A stretch of DNA of 54,129 nucleotides from Pseudolabrys sp. (lineage in GTDB: Bacteria; Pseudomonadota; Alphaproteobacteria; Rhizobiales; Xanthobacteraceae): positions 1-54,129 of the forward strand of contig JAHCKG010000031.1 in the NCBI GenBank assembly GCA_026125895.1, written 5' to 3'. Numbering within the stretch: position 1 is the first letter of the stretch; each line of letters starts with the position of its first letter. The position numbers were made by a program, and so were the translations under genes. The notes under the pieces were generated by a model. That model saw only the letters and a list, made by a program, of their open reading frames with translations. It did not search any database and had not been told where the DNA came from. Shown piece after piece: positions 33,966 to 42,714 of this stretch.

Positions 33966-35003
33966 TCAGGCTTCGCGGCGCAGGGCGGCGGCCAGACGCT
34001 CCATCTCCGCCGGCAGCGGCGACTCGAAATGCAGGCGGTCGCCACTACGCGGATGCGCGAAGCCGAGTATAGCCGCATGCAGCGCCTGCCGGCCGAGCGC
34101 CGCGAGCGCGCCGCGGGCCTCAGGCGTCAGCCGCGCCGCCTTGGTCTTGAAGCCGGTGGCGTAGGTCTCGTCGCCCATGATGGGGTGGCCGATATGGGCG
34201 AGATGGACGCGGATCTGATGCGTGCGCCCGGTTTCCAGCAGGCATTCGATCAGGCTGGCGACCGGCTTGTCGCCGGGTTTGGCTTCGGCGCCCGCAAAAA
34301 CCTCGCGCAGCTCCCAATGCGTGACCGCCTCGCGGCCGCCGGCGCGCACCGCCTGTTTCTCCCGCGATGACGGATGGCGGTCGAGTGGCGCGTCGATGGT
34401 GCCGCGCGGCCGCTCCGGCGCGCCCCAGACCAGCGCCAGATAACCGCGCTCCAGGCCGCTCTCGAGCTTGTCGGCGAATTGCTTCGACAATGCCTTGTGA
34501 GCGTGATCGTTCTTGGCGACGACCATCAGGCCGCTGGTATCCTTGTCGAGCCGGTGCACGATGCCCGGCCGCTTGACGCCGCCGATGCCGGACAGGCTGT
34601 CGCCGCAATGCGCGATCAGCGCGTTGACCAGCGTGCCGGTGGCGTGTCCCGCCGCGGGATGCACGACGAGGCCGGCCGGCTTGTCGATGACGATGAGGTC
34701 GTCGTCCTCGTAGACGATGTTGAGCGGGATATCCTCGCCCGCGGGCCTCGCATCTTCCGGCGGCGGCAGCGTGACCGTGATGACGTCGCCGGATTTGACC
34801 TGCGCCGAGGGATCAAGGATGGTGCGCGCCGCTTCGTTCGCGGCGTGCCGCACGGTCACGTGTCGTACGGTGACCTGGCCATCGAGGATGAGCGCCTTCA
34901 GCCGCGAGCGCGACAACGCCGGCAGGCGCGCCGCGAGCAGGCGGTCGAGCCGGGCGCCTTCGTCCTCGGCGGCGACGCTGACTGTTTCGGTGGCGCTGTC
35001 CAT
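33966..35003 (-). CDS. rluD: 23S rRNA pseudouridine synthase, RluD family
   Basis: 345 aa. N-terminal S4 RNA-binding domain (about 15-80, GARLDRLLAARLPALSRSRLKALILDGQV), then the catalytic domain with PLNIVYEDDDLIVIDKPAGLVVHPAAGH and the signature GIVHRLDKDTSGLMVVAKND (catalytic Asp), and the RTHQIRVHLAHIGHPIMGDETY motif. It makes pseudouridines in helix 69 of 23S rRNA. The S4 domain contains a five-residue tandem duplication (VTVRH twice), whose DNA copies differ at third positions. Divergent from the 35020 gene. Confidence 0.93.
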   Translation of the reverse strand: MDSATETVSVAAEDEGARLDRLLAARLPALSRSRLKALILDGQVTVRHVTVRHAANEAARTILDPSAQVKSGDVITVTLPPPEDARPAGEDIPLNIVYEDDDLIVIDKPAGLVVHPAAGHATGTLVNALIAHCGDSLSGIGGVKRPGIVHRLDKDTSGLMVVAKNDHAHKALSKQFADKLESGLERGYLALVWGAPERPRGTIDAPLDRHPSSREKQAVRAGGREAVTHWELREVFAGAEAKPGDKPVASLIECLLETGRTHQIRVHLAHIGHPIMGDETYATGFKTKAARLTPEARGALAALGRQALHAAILGFAHPRSGDRLHFESPLPAEMERLAAALRREA

Positions 35004-35019
35004 CGTGTGTTGAACTTGA

Positions 35020-35409
35020 ATGAACCTGAAATCCGGTGAACCGATGCCCGATCCACAACCCCTCGAGCCCGATCAGGCCGCCGCCATCGCCAAGGTGCGG
35101 CGGCTGATGCTGATCGCGTCGGTGACGACGGTGGTCGCCATCGGCGCGGTGTTCGGAGCCATCGGTTACAAGGTTTTCAAGGCGGGGGACAGCCCCGGCG
35201 GCGCGGCGGGGCCGGGCGGGCCGGCGGCGCCCGGGGCGATCGTCGAGGTGAGCGACACGCTGCCGCCCGGCGCCAAGGTGCTCTCGACCGCCGTCGGCGA
35301 AGCCCAGATCGTGGTGACGATCGATGTCGGCGGCGCGACCGAACTGCGCACCTACGATCCGGATACGCTCAAGCCGCTCGGCCGGCTGCGGCTGACGCCG
35401 CAGAACTGA
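35020..35409 (+). CDS. Single-span membrane protein, DUF6476-like
   Basis: 129 aa. One transmembrane helix at about 28-50 (RRLMLIASVTTVVAIGAVFGAIGYKVF), a Gly/Pro/Ala-rich linker, then a small beta domain (about 75-129, IVVTIDVGGATELRTYDPDTLKPLGRLRL). The family name is recalled from rhizobial genomes where it adjoins rluD. Two in-frame ATGs (35020 and 35044) are possible; neither has a strong ribosome binding site. The function is unknown. Confidence 0.65.
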   Translation: MNLKSGEPMPDPQPLEPDQAAAIAKVRRLMLIASVTTVVAIGAVFGAIGYKVFKAGDSPGGAAGPGGPAAPGAIVEVSDTLPPGAKVLSTAVGEAQIVVTIDVGGATELRTYDPDTLKPLGRLRLTPQN

Positions 35410-35419
35410 GCCGCGGCGT

Positions 35420-36079
35420 TCAGGCGGTTTGCGCCACAGGCCGCGAGCGCCGGCGCTCCATCAGCGCGATCATGCAGAACGGCATCGGCAGCAGGTTGAG
35501 CACGAAGTGCCAGGTGACGCGGTAACCGACCGCGAATTCGCGGCCGTAGTCCGGCGCGTACCCGAACAAGGTGCTGACGCCGATCGGCTTGCCGACATAG
35601 ATCGCGGTGAGAGTGAGCATGATGTGCTCGCATAGATGCAGGCCTTCGATGGTGAAGGCCCAGCGCACCCATTTCGAGCGCCAGCGGTGGTACATGCAGC
35701 CGATGCCGACGAGGAAGATGGCGTTGCCGGCGAGGTGCAGAAGCTCCATCCCGACCATCATCTGCCGCGGCGCGCTCGCCTGCGGGAAGAGCGTCAGCCC
35801 GACAGTGCGCACCATCTCCGTCACCCACGGCGACATCCACGGCGTGTCGCGGCCGCAGATATTGGAGAGGTCGCCGAGCAGCCAAATGGCGAACTGCGCG
35901 GCGTGCTCGAAGAAGTGCCCGACCTGGAAGACGAGGCCCAGGCTCGCCACGGTGGCGACCGCAACGGCGAGCCGCGGCCAGGTGTCGAGCACCTCGAAGA
36001 TCGCCGTGAGCAGGGCGCCGTGCGCGGGGCGGCCGGCAAATGCTCCGGGGTGTGCGACATCGGTCATGGCCTGCGTCAT
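35420..36079 (-). CDS. Integral membrane protein with conserved-looking histidines, unknown
   Basis: 219 aa, about five membrane helices. Histidines and acidic residues sit inside or at the edges of the helices: VGHFFEHAAQF, VGMELLHLAGN, CMYHRW, EGLHLCEHIML and VTWHFVLNLLP. Such patterns occur in haem- or metal-binding membrane proteins; no family was recognised. The ATG at 36079 is chosen, with another at 36067. It is convergent with the gene ending at 35409 and is the last chromosomal gene before tRNA-Glu. Confidence 0.65.
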   Translation of the reverse strand: MTQAMTDVAHPGAFAGRPAHGALLTAIFEVLDTWPRLAVAVATVASLGLVFQVGHFFEHAAQFAIWLLGDLSNICGRDTPWMSPWVTEMVRTVGLTLFPQASAPRQMMVGMELLHLAGNAIFLVGIGCMYHRWRSKWVRWAFTIEGLHLCEHIMLTLTAIYVGKPIGVSTLFGYAPDYGREFAVGYRVTWHFVLNLLPMPFCMIALMERRRSRPVAQTA

Positions 36080-36282
36080 GGGGTTCCCCCTGGTCGGCGC
36101 GGGTTTCTCGGCAGGCGGGCAGGATGGCGGAGGGCGCTGTCCGGCGCCTCTGGCGGCGGTCACGGCCGGCTCACCGGCGGCTCTTAACCCTTGAAAGGGC
36201 ACGCCAACGACGGCCGCGACCGCCGCGCTTGCGCTGCCGGCGGATCGCGGCTATCTCGGGGCCTCTGGAAGTTCGTGGCCAA

Positions 36283-36358
36283 GCTCCCTTCGTCTAGCGG
36301 CCCAGGACGTCGCCCTCTCACGGCGAAAACAGGGGTTCGAGTCCCCTAGGGAGCGCCA
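36283..36358 (+). tRNA. tRNA-Glu (anticodon CTC)
   Basis: 76-nt cloverleaf. Acceptor GCTCCCT pairs with AGGGAGC; anticodon stem TCGCC/GGCGA around loop CTCTCAC gives anticodon CTC; T arm AGGGG-TTCGAGT-CCCCT; discriminator G and an encoded CCA at 36356-36358. Its last 18 bases are the integration target of the island that follows. Confidence 0.96.
36341..36358. repeat. Left attachment site (attL), tRNA 3' end
   Basis: GTCCCCTAGGGAGCGCCA: part of the T arm, the acceptor strand and CCA of tRNA-Glu. Identical to 50211-50228. Confidence 0.9.
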
Positions 36359-36401
36359 GCCCTTTAAGATGAGATTGATTCTTCATCAGTATTCCTCCTA
36401 G

Positions 36402-36430
36402 GTGTCCCACCGGCCTTTGAAGTGGGACAC
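36402..36430. repeat. 9-bp inverted repeat beside attL
   Basis: GTGTCCCAC and GTGGGACAC are perfect inverted copies separated by 11 bases, lying between the attL core and the integrase stop. It could be an integrase/excisionase arm site or a terminator without a T-run. Confidence 0.4.
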
Positions 36431-36440
36431 AAAATGTTCG

Positions 36441-37469
36441 TCATTTGAGCTTTGCCATAGCGGAGTCGGCAAGCTGCGCCTTCCTCGCAGTTCTTGTGTA
36501 ACGTTCGACTTCCTCCAGCGAACGATGTCCGGTGATAGCCATTATTTCGTGCGGTGACGCCCCCCGCTCGGCCAGACGAGAGGCTGTTGCCTTCCTCAAG
36601 CCGTGAGCGGAACAATGCCGCAATCCCGCTTGATTACACCACTCACGAAATTTCCCGCCAAATCCGGCGACAGAGAACGGTTTGCCGTACTCGGTCACGA
36701 GGAACGTCAAATGGCGGGATGGGGTTTCTGCGATAGCCTTCGCCAAGTCCGCGTGGACTGGGATGTCTAAGTCGACCGGATTGCGATGTTCGTTCTTCGC
36801 TTGGCGGTATTGCAATCGGCCGCGACTTATATGCTGGGGCCCCAGTCTTACAACGTCCTCCCGACGACACGCCGTATAAAGAAGGAGCGTCATCGCAAGT
36901 CGCGCTTTCGAGCCTAGCGGGTGTTTGTCTTCAAAGGCCCCGATTTCTTCGCTAGTCCAAGCGTGATGGCCCTTGGTCACGTGGCGAATAGGCTTGATGT
37001 CGCGCGTTGGGTCGTGCGGACTTTGATCGTTTTCTATCGCCCATCGAAAAAGTGCCCGCAAGGCTTTCAGCCTATTTCGAGAAGCCCCGGGCTTGTCCGC
37101 CTTTTCGTCGCGGAGTTGTCTAACATGGCGAGCCTGCATCTTCGCCACGGGCTTGTCGCCGTGTGCGACAGCTATTTCATTCAATGCTCGGCGGCGCCAA
37201 TTTCGGGTGCTTTCATCAAGCCCTTTAAACGAAGGACTCGCAAAATATTGCCGACAGAGATGACCGAAAGTCCCCGTTTGCAATCGGCGGTGCAGTTTTG
37301 ATGTATCAGTCAAGCGGCTTAAGGCGTCTCGATAAGCCGACATAAATTCTTCCGAGCCAGGTATACTTGGAAGACGAATCTTTGGCTGGCCCCTCCGCCG
37401 AAAATAAAGGCGGATATTGCCGTGCCGATCGGTATCTTCGACGACGTAACGGAGCCGAAAAGTAGCCAT
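36441..37469 (-). CDS. int: Tyrosine recombinase/integrase
   Basis: 342 aa. Arm-binding N terminus, SAM-like core-binding domain (about 70-155), catalytic domain (about 170-340) with Arg in LLYTACRREDV (202), H289-x-x-R292 in SAHGLRKATA, His in AITGHRS (315) and the nucleophile Tyr in VERYTRTA (324). It inserts and excises the island at the tRNA-Glu 3' end. It is transcribed towards the tRNA, as usual for such islands. Its ATG overlaps the stop of the AlpA-like gene by one base (TAATG) and has GGGAG upstream. Confidence 0.92.
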   Translation of the reverse strand: MATFRLRYVVEDTDRHGNIRLYFRRRGQPKIRLPSIPGSEEFMSAYRDALSRLTDTSKLHRRLQTGTFGHLCRQYFASPSFKGLDESTRNWRRRALNEIAVAHGDKPVAKMQARHVRQLRDEKADKPGASRNRLKALRALFRWAIENDQSPHDPTRDIKPIRHVTKGHHAWTSEEIGAFEDKHPLGSKARLAMTLLLYTACRREDVVRLGPQHISRGRLQYRQAKNEHRNPVDLDIPVHADLAKAIAETPSRHLTFLVTEYGKPFSVAGFGGKFREWCNQAGLRHCSAHGLRKATASRLAERGASPHEIMAITGHRSLEEVERYTRTARKAQLADSAMAKLK

Positions 37470-37708
37470 TAGGCAGCTCCCGAGAAGTCTTGGTCCCAAG
37501 GATTCGACTGTTCACTATCCGGCAAACTCTCGAAAGCTTCATCCAGGCGTTGACGATCCCAAACTGTGCGAGCGTTTATGCGTTTCGGGTGAGGCATTCT
37601 GCCATCCCTAACCAACTCATCGAACAAGGAGCCAGAAATCCCCAAATATGCAGCGGCCTCAAGCCGCGATAATCCCCGGGGGGCAATTGGGCCTTTGACT
37701 TCGGTCAT
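37469..37708 (-). CDS. AlpA/MerR-like small HTH protein, probable excisionase or regulator
   Basis: 79 aa. RGLSRLEAAAYLGISGSLFDELVRDGRMPHPKRINARTVWDRQRLDEAF is the winged-helix pattern of AlpA and excisionase-family proteins. Position directly upstream of int and coupled to it (TAATG) suggests it is the recombination directionality factor or a regulator of int. Its own ATG overlaps the stop of the upstream gene by ATGA. Confidence 0.8.
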   Translation of the reverse strand: MTEVKGPIAPRGLSRLEAAAYLGISGSLFDELVRDGRMPHPKRINARTVWDRQRLDEAFESLPDSEQSNPWDQDFSGAA

Positions 37709-38553
37709 TTGCGCCCCCTAGCCTCCAGCGGAGGAAAAAGGAGTTGGCGGTAAACTCCCCAATGCTTTGCTTGCTTTGGCAGCCGACGTCCCTGAATGCA
37801 GGCACCGAGCGCGGCGATACTGAACTCAGATATACGTGTCTCGACCTCGAAATCGCCGTGAGCTTGATCGCGCTCTTCGTCGCTAAAAATGATACTCAGA
37901 ATCCCCCTGCTTGCGATTGGATATCCGATTTCGGCGACTAATTCCGAGGAAGCGCGTTTAAAACGTAGGGATATGCCTACGTCGCCGCCGATTAGAATTG
38001 CGTTCGGGTGTTTTAATTTCCTGTCTTGCTCCGAATACAATTCTTCAATCGGTAAGCCGCTTTGTTCCAGGAAAAAATTTACCGCGGAACCCATATTCTC
38101 GCGTACCGGAATTGATCGTAAAGCGCGATTGAGGTCGTCGCCAAACGACTGTTCAATCAGGAATTCTACAAACTCGCCAAAATTGGCTTTCAACCGGTAA
38201 ATATCGTTCTTTCCAGTGTGCCAGCCTAGCGGTTGGAGCCAGTTTAGTAAGGCGGATACCGACGGAGTTAGGATCGGGTAGGCAACTCCTCTAAGCGGGC
38301 GCAATTTCTCAATCGCTTTGCCTGCTTCTCTTGTAATGTCGGTTCCCAAGACTGCCAGTAATAGATTTGCGGCGTCCCTGCTTGTCATAGGAGCCGCGCC
38401 GCGACCGCGCCCCTTTTGGGCGATGTGCCCGGCCTCTCGGGCGAATCGGCCAAATGCGAAGACTGTTGCCTCAGGAAGCTTGGTCACAATTGCCAAGGTC
38501 GAAATGAGATCGCTCAGGGCTGCCATTGGACTCGTCATCTGTTGCGCCAACAT
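37705..38553 (-). CDS. Unknown island protein, first gene of the integrase operon
   Basis: 282 aa, no family recognised. Residues about 12-75 (LISTLAIVTKLPEATVFAFGRFAREAGHI, then GRGRGAAPMTSRDAANLLLAVLG) look like paired helices, possibly a helix-turn-helix; the C-terminal two thirds look globular with mixed strands (NAILIGGDVGISLRFKRASSELVAEIGYPIASRGILSIIF). Overlaps the AlpA-like gene by four bases. Its start codon lies inside a long inverted repeat, so self-regulation is likely. An in-frame ATG at 38535 is an alternative start. Confidence 0.65.
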   Translation of the reverse strand: MLAQQMTSPMAALSDLISTLAIVTKLPEATVFAFGRFAREAGHIAQKGRGRGAAPMTSRDAANLLLAVLGTDITREAGKAIEKLRPLRGVAYPILTPSVSALLNWLQPLGWHTGKNDIYRLKANFGEFVEFLIEQSFGDDLNRALRSIPVRENMGSAVNFFLEQSGLPIEELYSEQDRKLKHPNAILIGGDVGISLRFKRASSELVAEIGYPIASRGILSIIFSDEERDQAHGDFEVETRISEFSIAALGACIQGRRLPKQAKHWGVYRQLLFPPLEARGRK

Positions 38554-38582
38554 TTATGCCCAATTTCAAATGTTGGAGCAAC
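38541..38582. promoter_or_regulatory. Long inverted repeat over the start of the integrase operon
   Basis: GTTGCGCCAACATTT (38541-38555) and AAATGTTGGAGCAAC (38568-38582) match at 14 of 15 positions around a 12-base spacer. It overlaps the ATG (38553) and probable ribosome binding site of the 282-aa gene. Acts as an operator in DNA or, as RNA, could hide the start. Confidence 0.6.
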
Positions 38583-38765
38583 AAATAAAGCGGGCTATTG
38601 TGGAAAACTAGCTCGGTAGAGGCGCTGGCTGGCCTACAGCTACCTTGCCGGGACGGGCTCAAAGCCGTCCACGCCGACCACACAATGAACGGTCCTCGCC
38701 TGCGGTCGCTTGTGTTATGCAACGATCGCTTTCATCTAGTCTCCTAAGACGCGCAAACTTCCACC

Positions 38766-41432
38766 ATGACCAAGCTGACCCTCTCCCAACTCACCAGTCT
38801 GCTCTTCAAGGCGTGCGATGAGCTCCGCGGCAATATGGATGCCTCGGAGTACAAGGAGTACATCTTCGGCGTCCTATTCCTGAAGCGGTGCAGCGACCTG
38901 TTCGACCAGCAGCGCGAGAAGCTCACGGCCAGTCTGCGCGCTCGTGGCCTTGATGGCCAGCGGCTCGAAGCCCTGATCGAAAGCCGGGACCAGTATACCT
39001 TTTACGTCCCCCCTGAATCGCGGTGGGAATCGATCCGCCATCTCAAGGAGGATGTCGGCAACCGGCTGAACTCCGCGCTGGGCGAGCTTGAGCGGCACAA
39101 CAAGGACCAGCTTGAGGATGTGCTCGAACACATCAATTTCAACCGCAAGATTGGGCAGCGCACGCTCAGCGACGACACGCTGGTCGATTTCATCCAGGTG
39201 TTTGAGAAAATCCCCTTGCGCGATGAATACTTCGAGTTCCCTGACCTGCTCGGCGCCGCTTACGAATACCTGATCAAATACTTTGCCGACTCGGCCGGCA
39301 AGAAGGCGGGAGAGTTCTACACCCCCGCCGACGTCGTGCGCACGATGGTGGAGATCGTCGATCCGCAGCCGGGTATGAGTATCTATGACCCGACCGTCGG
39401 TTCGGGCGGCATGCTGATCCAGTCGCGCGATTATGTCCGCGACAACGGCGGCGACCCGAATAATCTCTCGCTCGCCGGGCAGGAATCGCAGGGCACGACT
39501 TGGTCGATCTGCCGGATGAATATGATTCTGCACGATATCCAGTCGGCGGACATCCGGCAGGAGGATACACTGGCCAAGCCCCAGCACCGGGCCGCCGACG
39601 GCGAACTGACCCGCTTCGACCGGGTGCTTGCCAATCCACCGTTCAGCCAGGGTTACAGCGCCAAGGACATGGAGTTCAAAGGCCGGTTCGTGAAATGGAT
39701 GCCGGAAAAGGGCAAGAAGGCGGACTTGATGTTCGTCCAGCACATGCTGGCGGTGCTCAAGAGCTCCGGCCGCATGGCGACAGTCATGCCGCATGGCGTG
39801 CTTTTTCGTGGCGGCGAGGAAAAGGACGCGCGAGAACATTTTATCAAGCAGGGCTGGCTCGATGCGGTCATCGGCCTTCCGCCCAGTCTGTTCTACGGCA
39901 CCGGCATCCCCGCCTGCATCCTGGTGATGAACAAGGGGAACGCCGAAACCCGCAAGGATGTGCTTTTTATCAATGCAGACCGGGAATATCGCGAAGGCAA
40001 GGCCCAGAACTTCCTGCGGCCCGAGGACATGTCGAAGATCGTCGACGTCTATCGCCGGCGGCAGGGTGTGCCGGGCTACGCGCGCGTGGTGCCCATCGCA
40101 GAGATCGAAGCGGAAGAGTTCAACTGCAACATCCGACGCTATGTCGACAACGCTCCACCACCCGAACCGCAGGACGTGCGCGCGCATATCCACGGCGGCG
40201 TACCGGTGGTAGAAGTCGATGCGCTGGAGCGGTTCTGGGGCAACTATGACGGCCTGCGCGAGTCCTTGTTCGCACCTCGCAGCAGTGATGCGGCCTACTG
40301 TGATTTTTCCCCCGCCATCACTACGCGGCGCGACATCGCCGAGCTGGTCAAGGGCCATCCCGGCGTATTGGCCGCGCATCAGGAATTCATGAGCCGACTG
40401 ACCGAGTGGTGGCAGGCGAACGAGCCCGCCGTCGCCCAGCTTGCACCGGCGGATGCGGCGGCAGGCGGCAGCGGCGGCAACGTCTATGCGCTACGCAGAG
40501 CGCTGGTGACAGACATCGACACCGTGTTTGCCGCCCAGACGCTGTTAAACCCCTTCCAGATTCGCGGCGCCATGGCGCGCTATGTCGATAGCCTGAAGAC
40601 CGACCTGAAATCGGTTGCGGCGAGCGGCTGGGGCGCGGAGCTGATCCCCGACGACGAAATCCTGCAAAGCGAGTTTCCGGAGCTGATCGAGGAACTGGCG
40701 ACGAAGCGAGCTCGGATAGACGAGGTGCAGGCGCTTTTTGCCGCCGCTGATGAGGAAGGCTACGAGGACGATGACGAAACCGGCGTTCTCGGCAGTGAGG
40801 CGGTGGCCTCGCTCAAGGCTGAAGACAAGGCTCTAAAGGCCCAATTCAAGGCCCTGGTGAAGGAGGCGAAGGAAGCAGCGAAAACAATCAAGGCCGACAT
40901 CGCGCGGCGCGATGCCTGGCCGGATGGGTGGGGCAAGAGAGATTTCGGGATCGGCGGCACCCAGACCGCGCCCGATCTCGACGGAGCACGCCGGACGCTT
41001 TCCATCGCCGAAGAGGCGCAGATCGAACCGTTCCTGCTCGCGCCGATCAGCCAGCTTGCCAGGGAAGGCGACGACATCGCATCTCGCTTGTTCAACATTT
41101 CGAAGCAGCTCACCGCGCACAAGGCGCTGGAAGACGAGGCTAAGGCGCTGAAGGCAGAGCTGCGTGCGGCGGAAAAAAAACGGGAGGAACTGGTCGCCGC
41201 CGCGCGTGAAAAGATCACGCCGAAAACCGCGCGAAGCCAGATCCTCGCCCGCTTCCGCAACACCCTGTTCGAGACTTACCGCGCCTATCTTGAGGCCGAG
41301 CGACGGACTGTGACGGCGGCGGTCGAAAAGTTGCACGACAAATACGCGGTGACGGTGCGCGACATCGAGGACAAGCGCAGCAAGGCGGTGGCGGAGCTGA
41401 ACCGCACTCTTAAGGCATTGGGTTATGTCTAA
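38766..41432 (+). CDS. hsdM: Type I restriction-modification DNA methyltransferase subunit, long form
   Basis: 888 aa. N-terminal HsdM_N helices (about 5-150), then the N6-adenine methyltransferase core: SAM motif [11 protein letters not shown] (208-216) and catalytic NPPF (290-293). With HsdS it methylates adenines in the host recognition sequence and with HsdR forms the restriction complex. Typical HsdM is near 500 aa; here about 380 extra residues follow, rich in helices and ending in a coiled coil ([19 protein letters not shown]). Upstream spacer 38583-38765 holds a GGACGG/CCGTCC hairpin but no clear ribosome binding site. The end overlaps hsdS by 8 bases. Confidence 0.93.
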   Translation: MTKLTLSQLTSLLFKACDELRGNMDASEYKEYIFGVLFLKRCSDLFDQQREKLTASLRARGLDGQRLEALIESRDQYTFYVPPESRWESIRHLKEDVGNRLNSALGELERHNKDQLEDVLEHINFNRKIGQRTLSDDTLVDFIQVFEKIPLRDEYFEFPDLLGAAYEYLIKYFADSAGKKAGEFYTPADVVRTMVEIVDPQPGMSIYDPTVGSGGMLIQSRDYVRDNGGDPNNLSLAGQESQGTTWSICRMNMILHDIQSADIRQEDTLAKPQHRAADGELTRFDRVLANPPFSQGYSAKDMEFKGRFVKWMPEKGKKADLMFVQHMLAVLKSSGRMATVMPHGVLFRGGEEKDAREHFIKQGWLDAVIGLPPSLFYGTGIPACILVMNKGNAETRKDVLFINADREYREGKAQNFLRPEDMSKIVDVYRRRQGVPGYARVVPIAEIEAEEFNCNIRRYVDNAPPPEPQDVRAHIHGGVPVVEVDALERFWGNYDGLRESLFAPRSSDAAYCDFSPAITTRRDIAELVKGHPGVLAAHQEFMSRLTEWWQANEPAVAQLAPADAAAGGSGGNVYALRRALVTDIDTVFAAQTLLNPFQIRGAMARYVDSLKTDLKSVAASGWGAELIPDDEILQSEFPELIEELATKRARIDEVQALFAAADEEGYEDDDETGVLGSEAVASLKAEDKALKAQFKALVKEAKEAAKTIKADIARRDAWPDGWGKRDFGIGGTQTAPDLDGARRTLSIAEEAQIEPFLLAPISQLAREGDDIASRLFNISKQLTAHKALEDEAKALKAELRAAEKKREELVAAAREKITPKTARSQILARFRNTLFETYRAYLEAERRTVTAAVEKLHDKYAVTVRDIEDKRSKAVAELNRTLKALGYV

Positions 41433-42714
41433 GCATCTGCCCGTTGGCTGGTCTATTAAAATGCTCGGTGATCTGGCGCAGGTCGTCAGCGGCGGCACAC
41501 CTTCAAGGAATGTGCACTACTTCTGGGATGGCGGAACAATCCCTTGGATCACTCCCACGGACATAACTGGTACCCCGGGAAAATATATTTCCGAACCCAA
41601 AGACAGGATCACGAAGCTGGGCCTAATGAGTTGCTCTACCAGCTTGCTGCCTCCCGGCAGTATCCTCATGACGTCACGCGCAACGCTTGGTGAAGCGAAG
41701 ATCTCAACCGTGTCAGCTTGTACCAATCAGGGCTTCAAGTCGCTGGTGGCTAAAAAAGGCGTCTCGAACGAATTTCTATATTACCAGATCCAGCGGACTA
41801 AACAGGAGTATGCCCGATACGGTTCAGGCAGCACCTTTCTGGAAGTTAGCAGAAAGGACACCGTCGGCTTTCCGGTGTTGATTCCGGATGAAGCGAGCCA
41901 AACCAAAATCGCGGGAGTCCTCTCGCTGATCGACACCCAGATCGAGGCGACAGAGGCATTGATTGCCAAGCAGGAGCAAGTGCGCGCTGGGCTGATGCAG
42001 GACTTGTTCACGCGCGGCGTTGACGAACACGGCCAGCTCCGCCCGCCTCGCGAAGATGCTCCTCATCTCTACTACCAAACCGAACTCGGCTGGCTGCCCA
42101 AGGAGTGGGAAGCGCCGCTCCTTGATAGCGTCGCAAATCGAGTTAGCGGACACACACCCAATCGCCTCAAGCCTGAATATTGGAATGGCGCGATAAAATG
42201 GGTTTCCCTCGCAGACTCTAGCAGCCTCGACCGCCCTTTCATCTCAGAGACTACACACGAGATTAGCGCTCTCGGAATTCAAAACTCTTCAGCCCGGTTG
42301 CTCCCAGCAGGCACTGTGTTCGTTTCACGTGACGCTGGCGTTGGCAAGAGCGCAATCATGGCAGTGCCAATGGCCGTTAGCCAACACTTCATTGGTTGGA
42401 TTTGCGGGGGAAAGTTGAATCACTTGTTCCTCTACTACTTCTTGCAAATCAATAAGAGTATGTTCGAAAATATCGCCACTGGCAGCACGATTGTTACAAT
42501 CGGCTTGGGCTTCTTTAGGAGGATGAGAGTTGTGCGCCCGAGCGATGTCGACGAGCAAGTCAAGATCGCCCGTGTTCTGAAGGCAGTAGATGACAGATTG
42601 GACGAAGAAAAGAACACACTCTGCAAGCTCCGCCTTCAGAAGTCCGGCTTGATGCAGGACCTGCTTACCGGCAAAGTCCCGATCGCGCCGCTGCTAGAAG
42701 GCGTCACCGCATGA
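41425..42714 (+). CDS. hsdS: Type I restriction-modification specificity subunit
   Basis: 429 aa with the two-repeat HsdS plan: TRD1 (about 5-155, ending [13 protein letters not shown]), central conserved helix ([41 protein letters not shown]), TRD2 (about 220-370) and the C-terminal conserved helix ([40 protein letters not shown]). The TRDs choose the two halves of the bipartite DNA target, which cannot be predicted. It is more AT-rich than hsdM and hsdR, as usual for a fast-evolving specificity gene. Overlaps both neighbours. Confidence 0.93.
   Translation: MSKHLPVGWSIKMLGDLAQVVSGGTPSRNVHYFWDGGTIPWITPTDITGTPGKYISEPKDRITKLGLMSCSTSLLPPGSILMTSRATLGEAKISTVSACTNQGFKSLVAKKGVSNEFLYYQIQRTKQEYARYGSGSTFLEVSRKDTVGFPVLIPDEASQTKIAGVLSLIDTQIEATEALIAKQEQVRAGLMQDLFTRGVDEHGQLRPPREDAPHLYYQTELGWLPKEWEAPLLDSVANRVSGHTPNRLKPEYWNGAIKWVSLADSSSLDRPFISETTHEISALGIQNSSARLLPAGTVFVSRDAGVGKSAIMAVPMAVSQHFIGWICGGKLNHLFLYYFLQINKSMFENIATGSTIVTIGLGFFRRMRVVRPSDVDEQVKIARVLKAVDDRLDEEKNTLCKLRLQKSGLMQDLLTGKVPIAPLLEGVTA

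Noticed and set aside
36391-36430. Hairpin after tRNA-Glu as a tRNA terminator
   Set aside because: There is no T-run on the plus strand after the stem, and it lies in island DNA; an integrase-related site is as likely.
38874-40379. 501-codon minus-strand frame opposite hsdM
   Set aside because: The plus strand carries intact methyltransferase motifs in an overlapping operon; the minus frame is a shadow.
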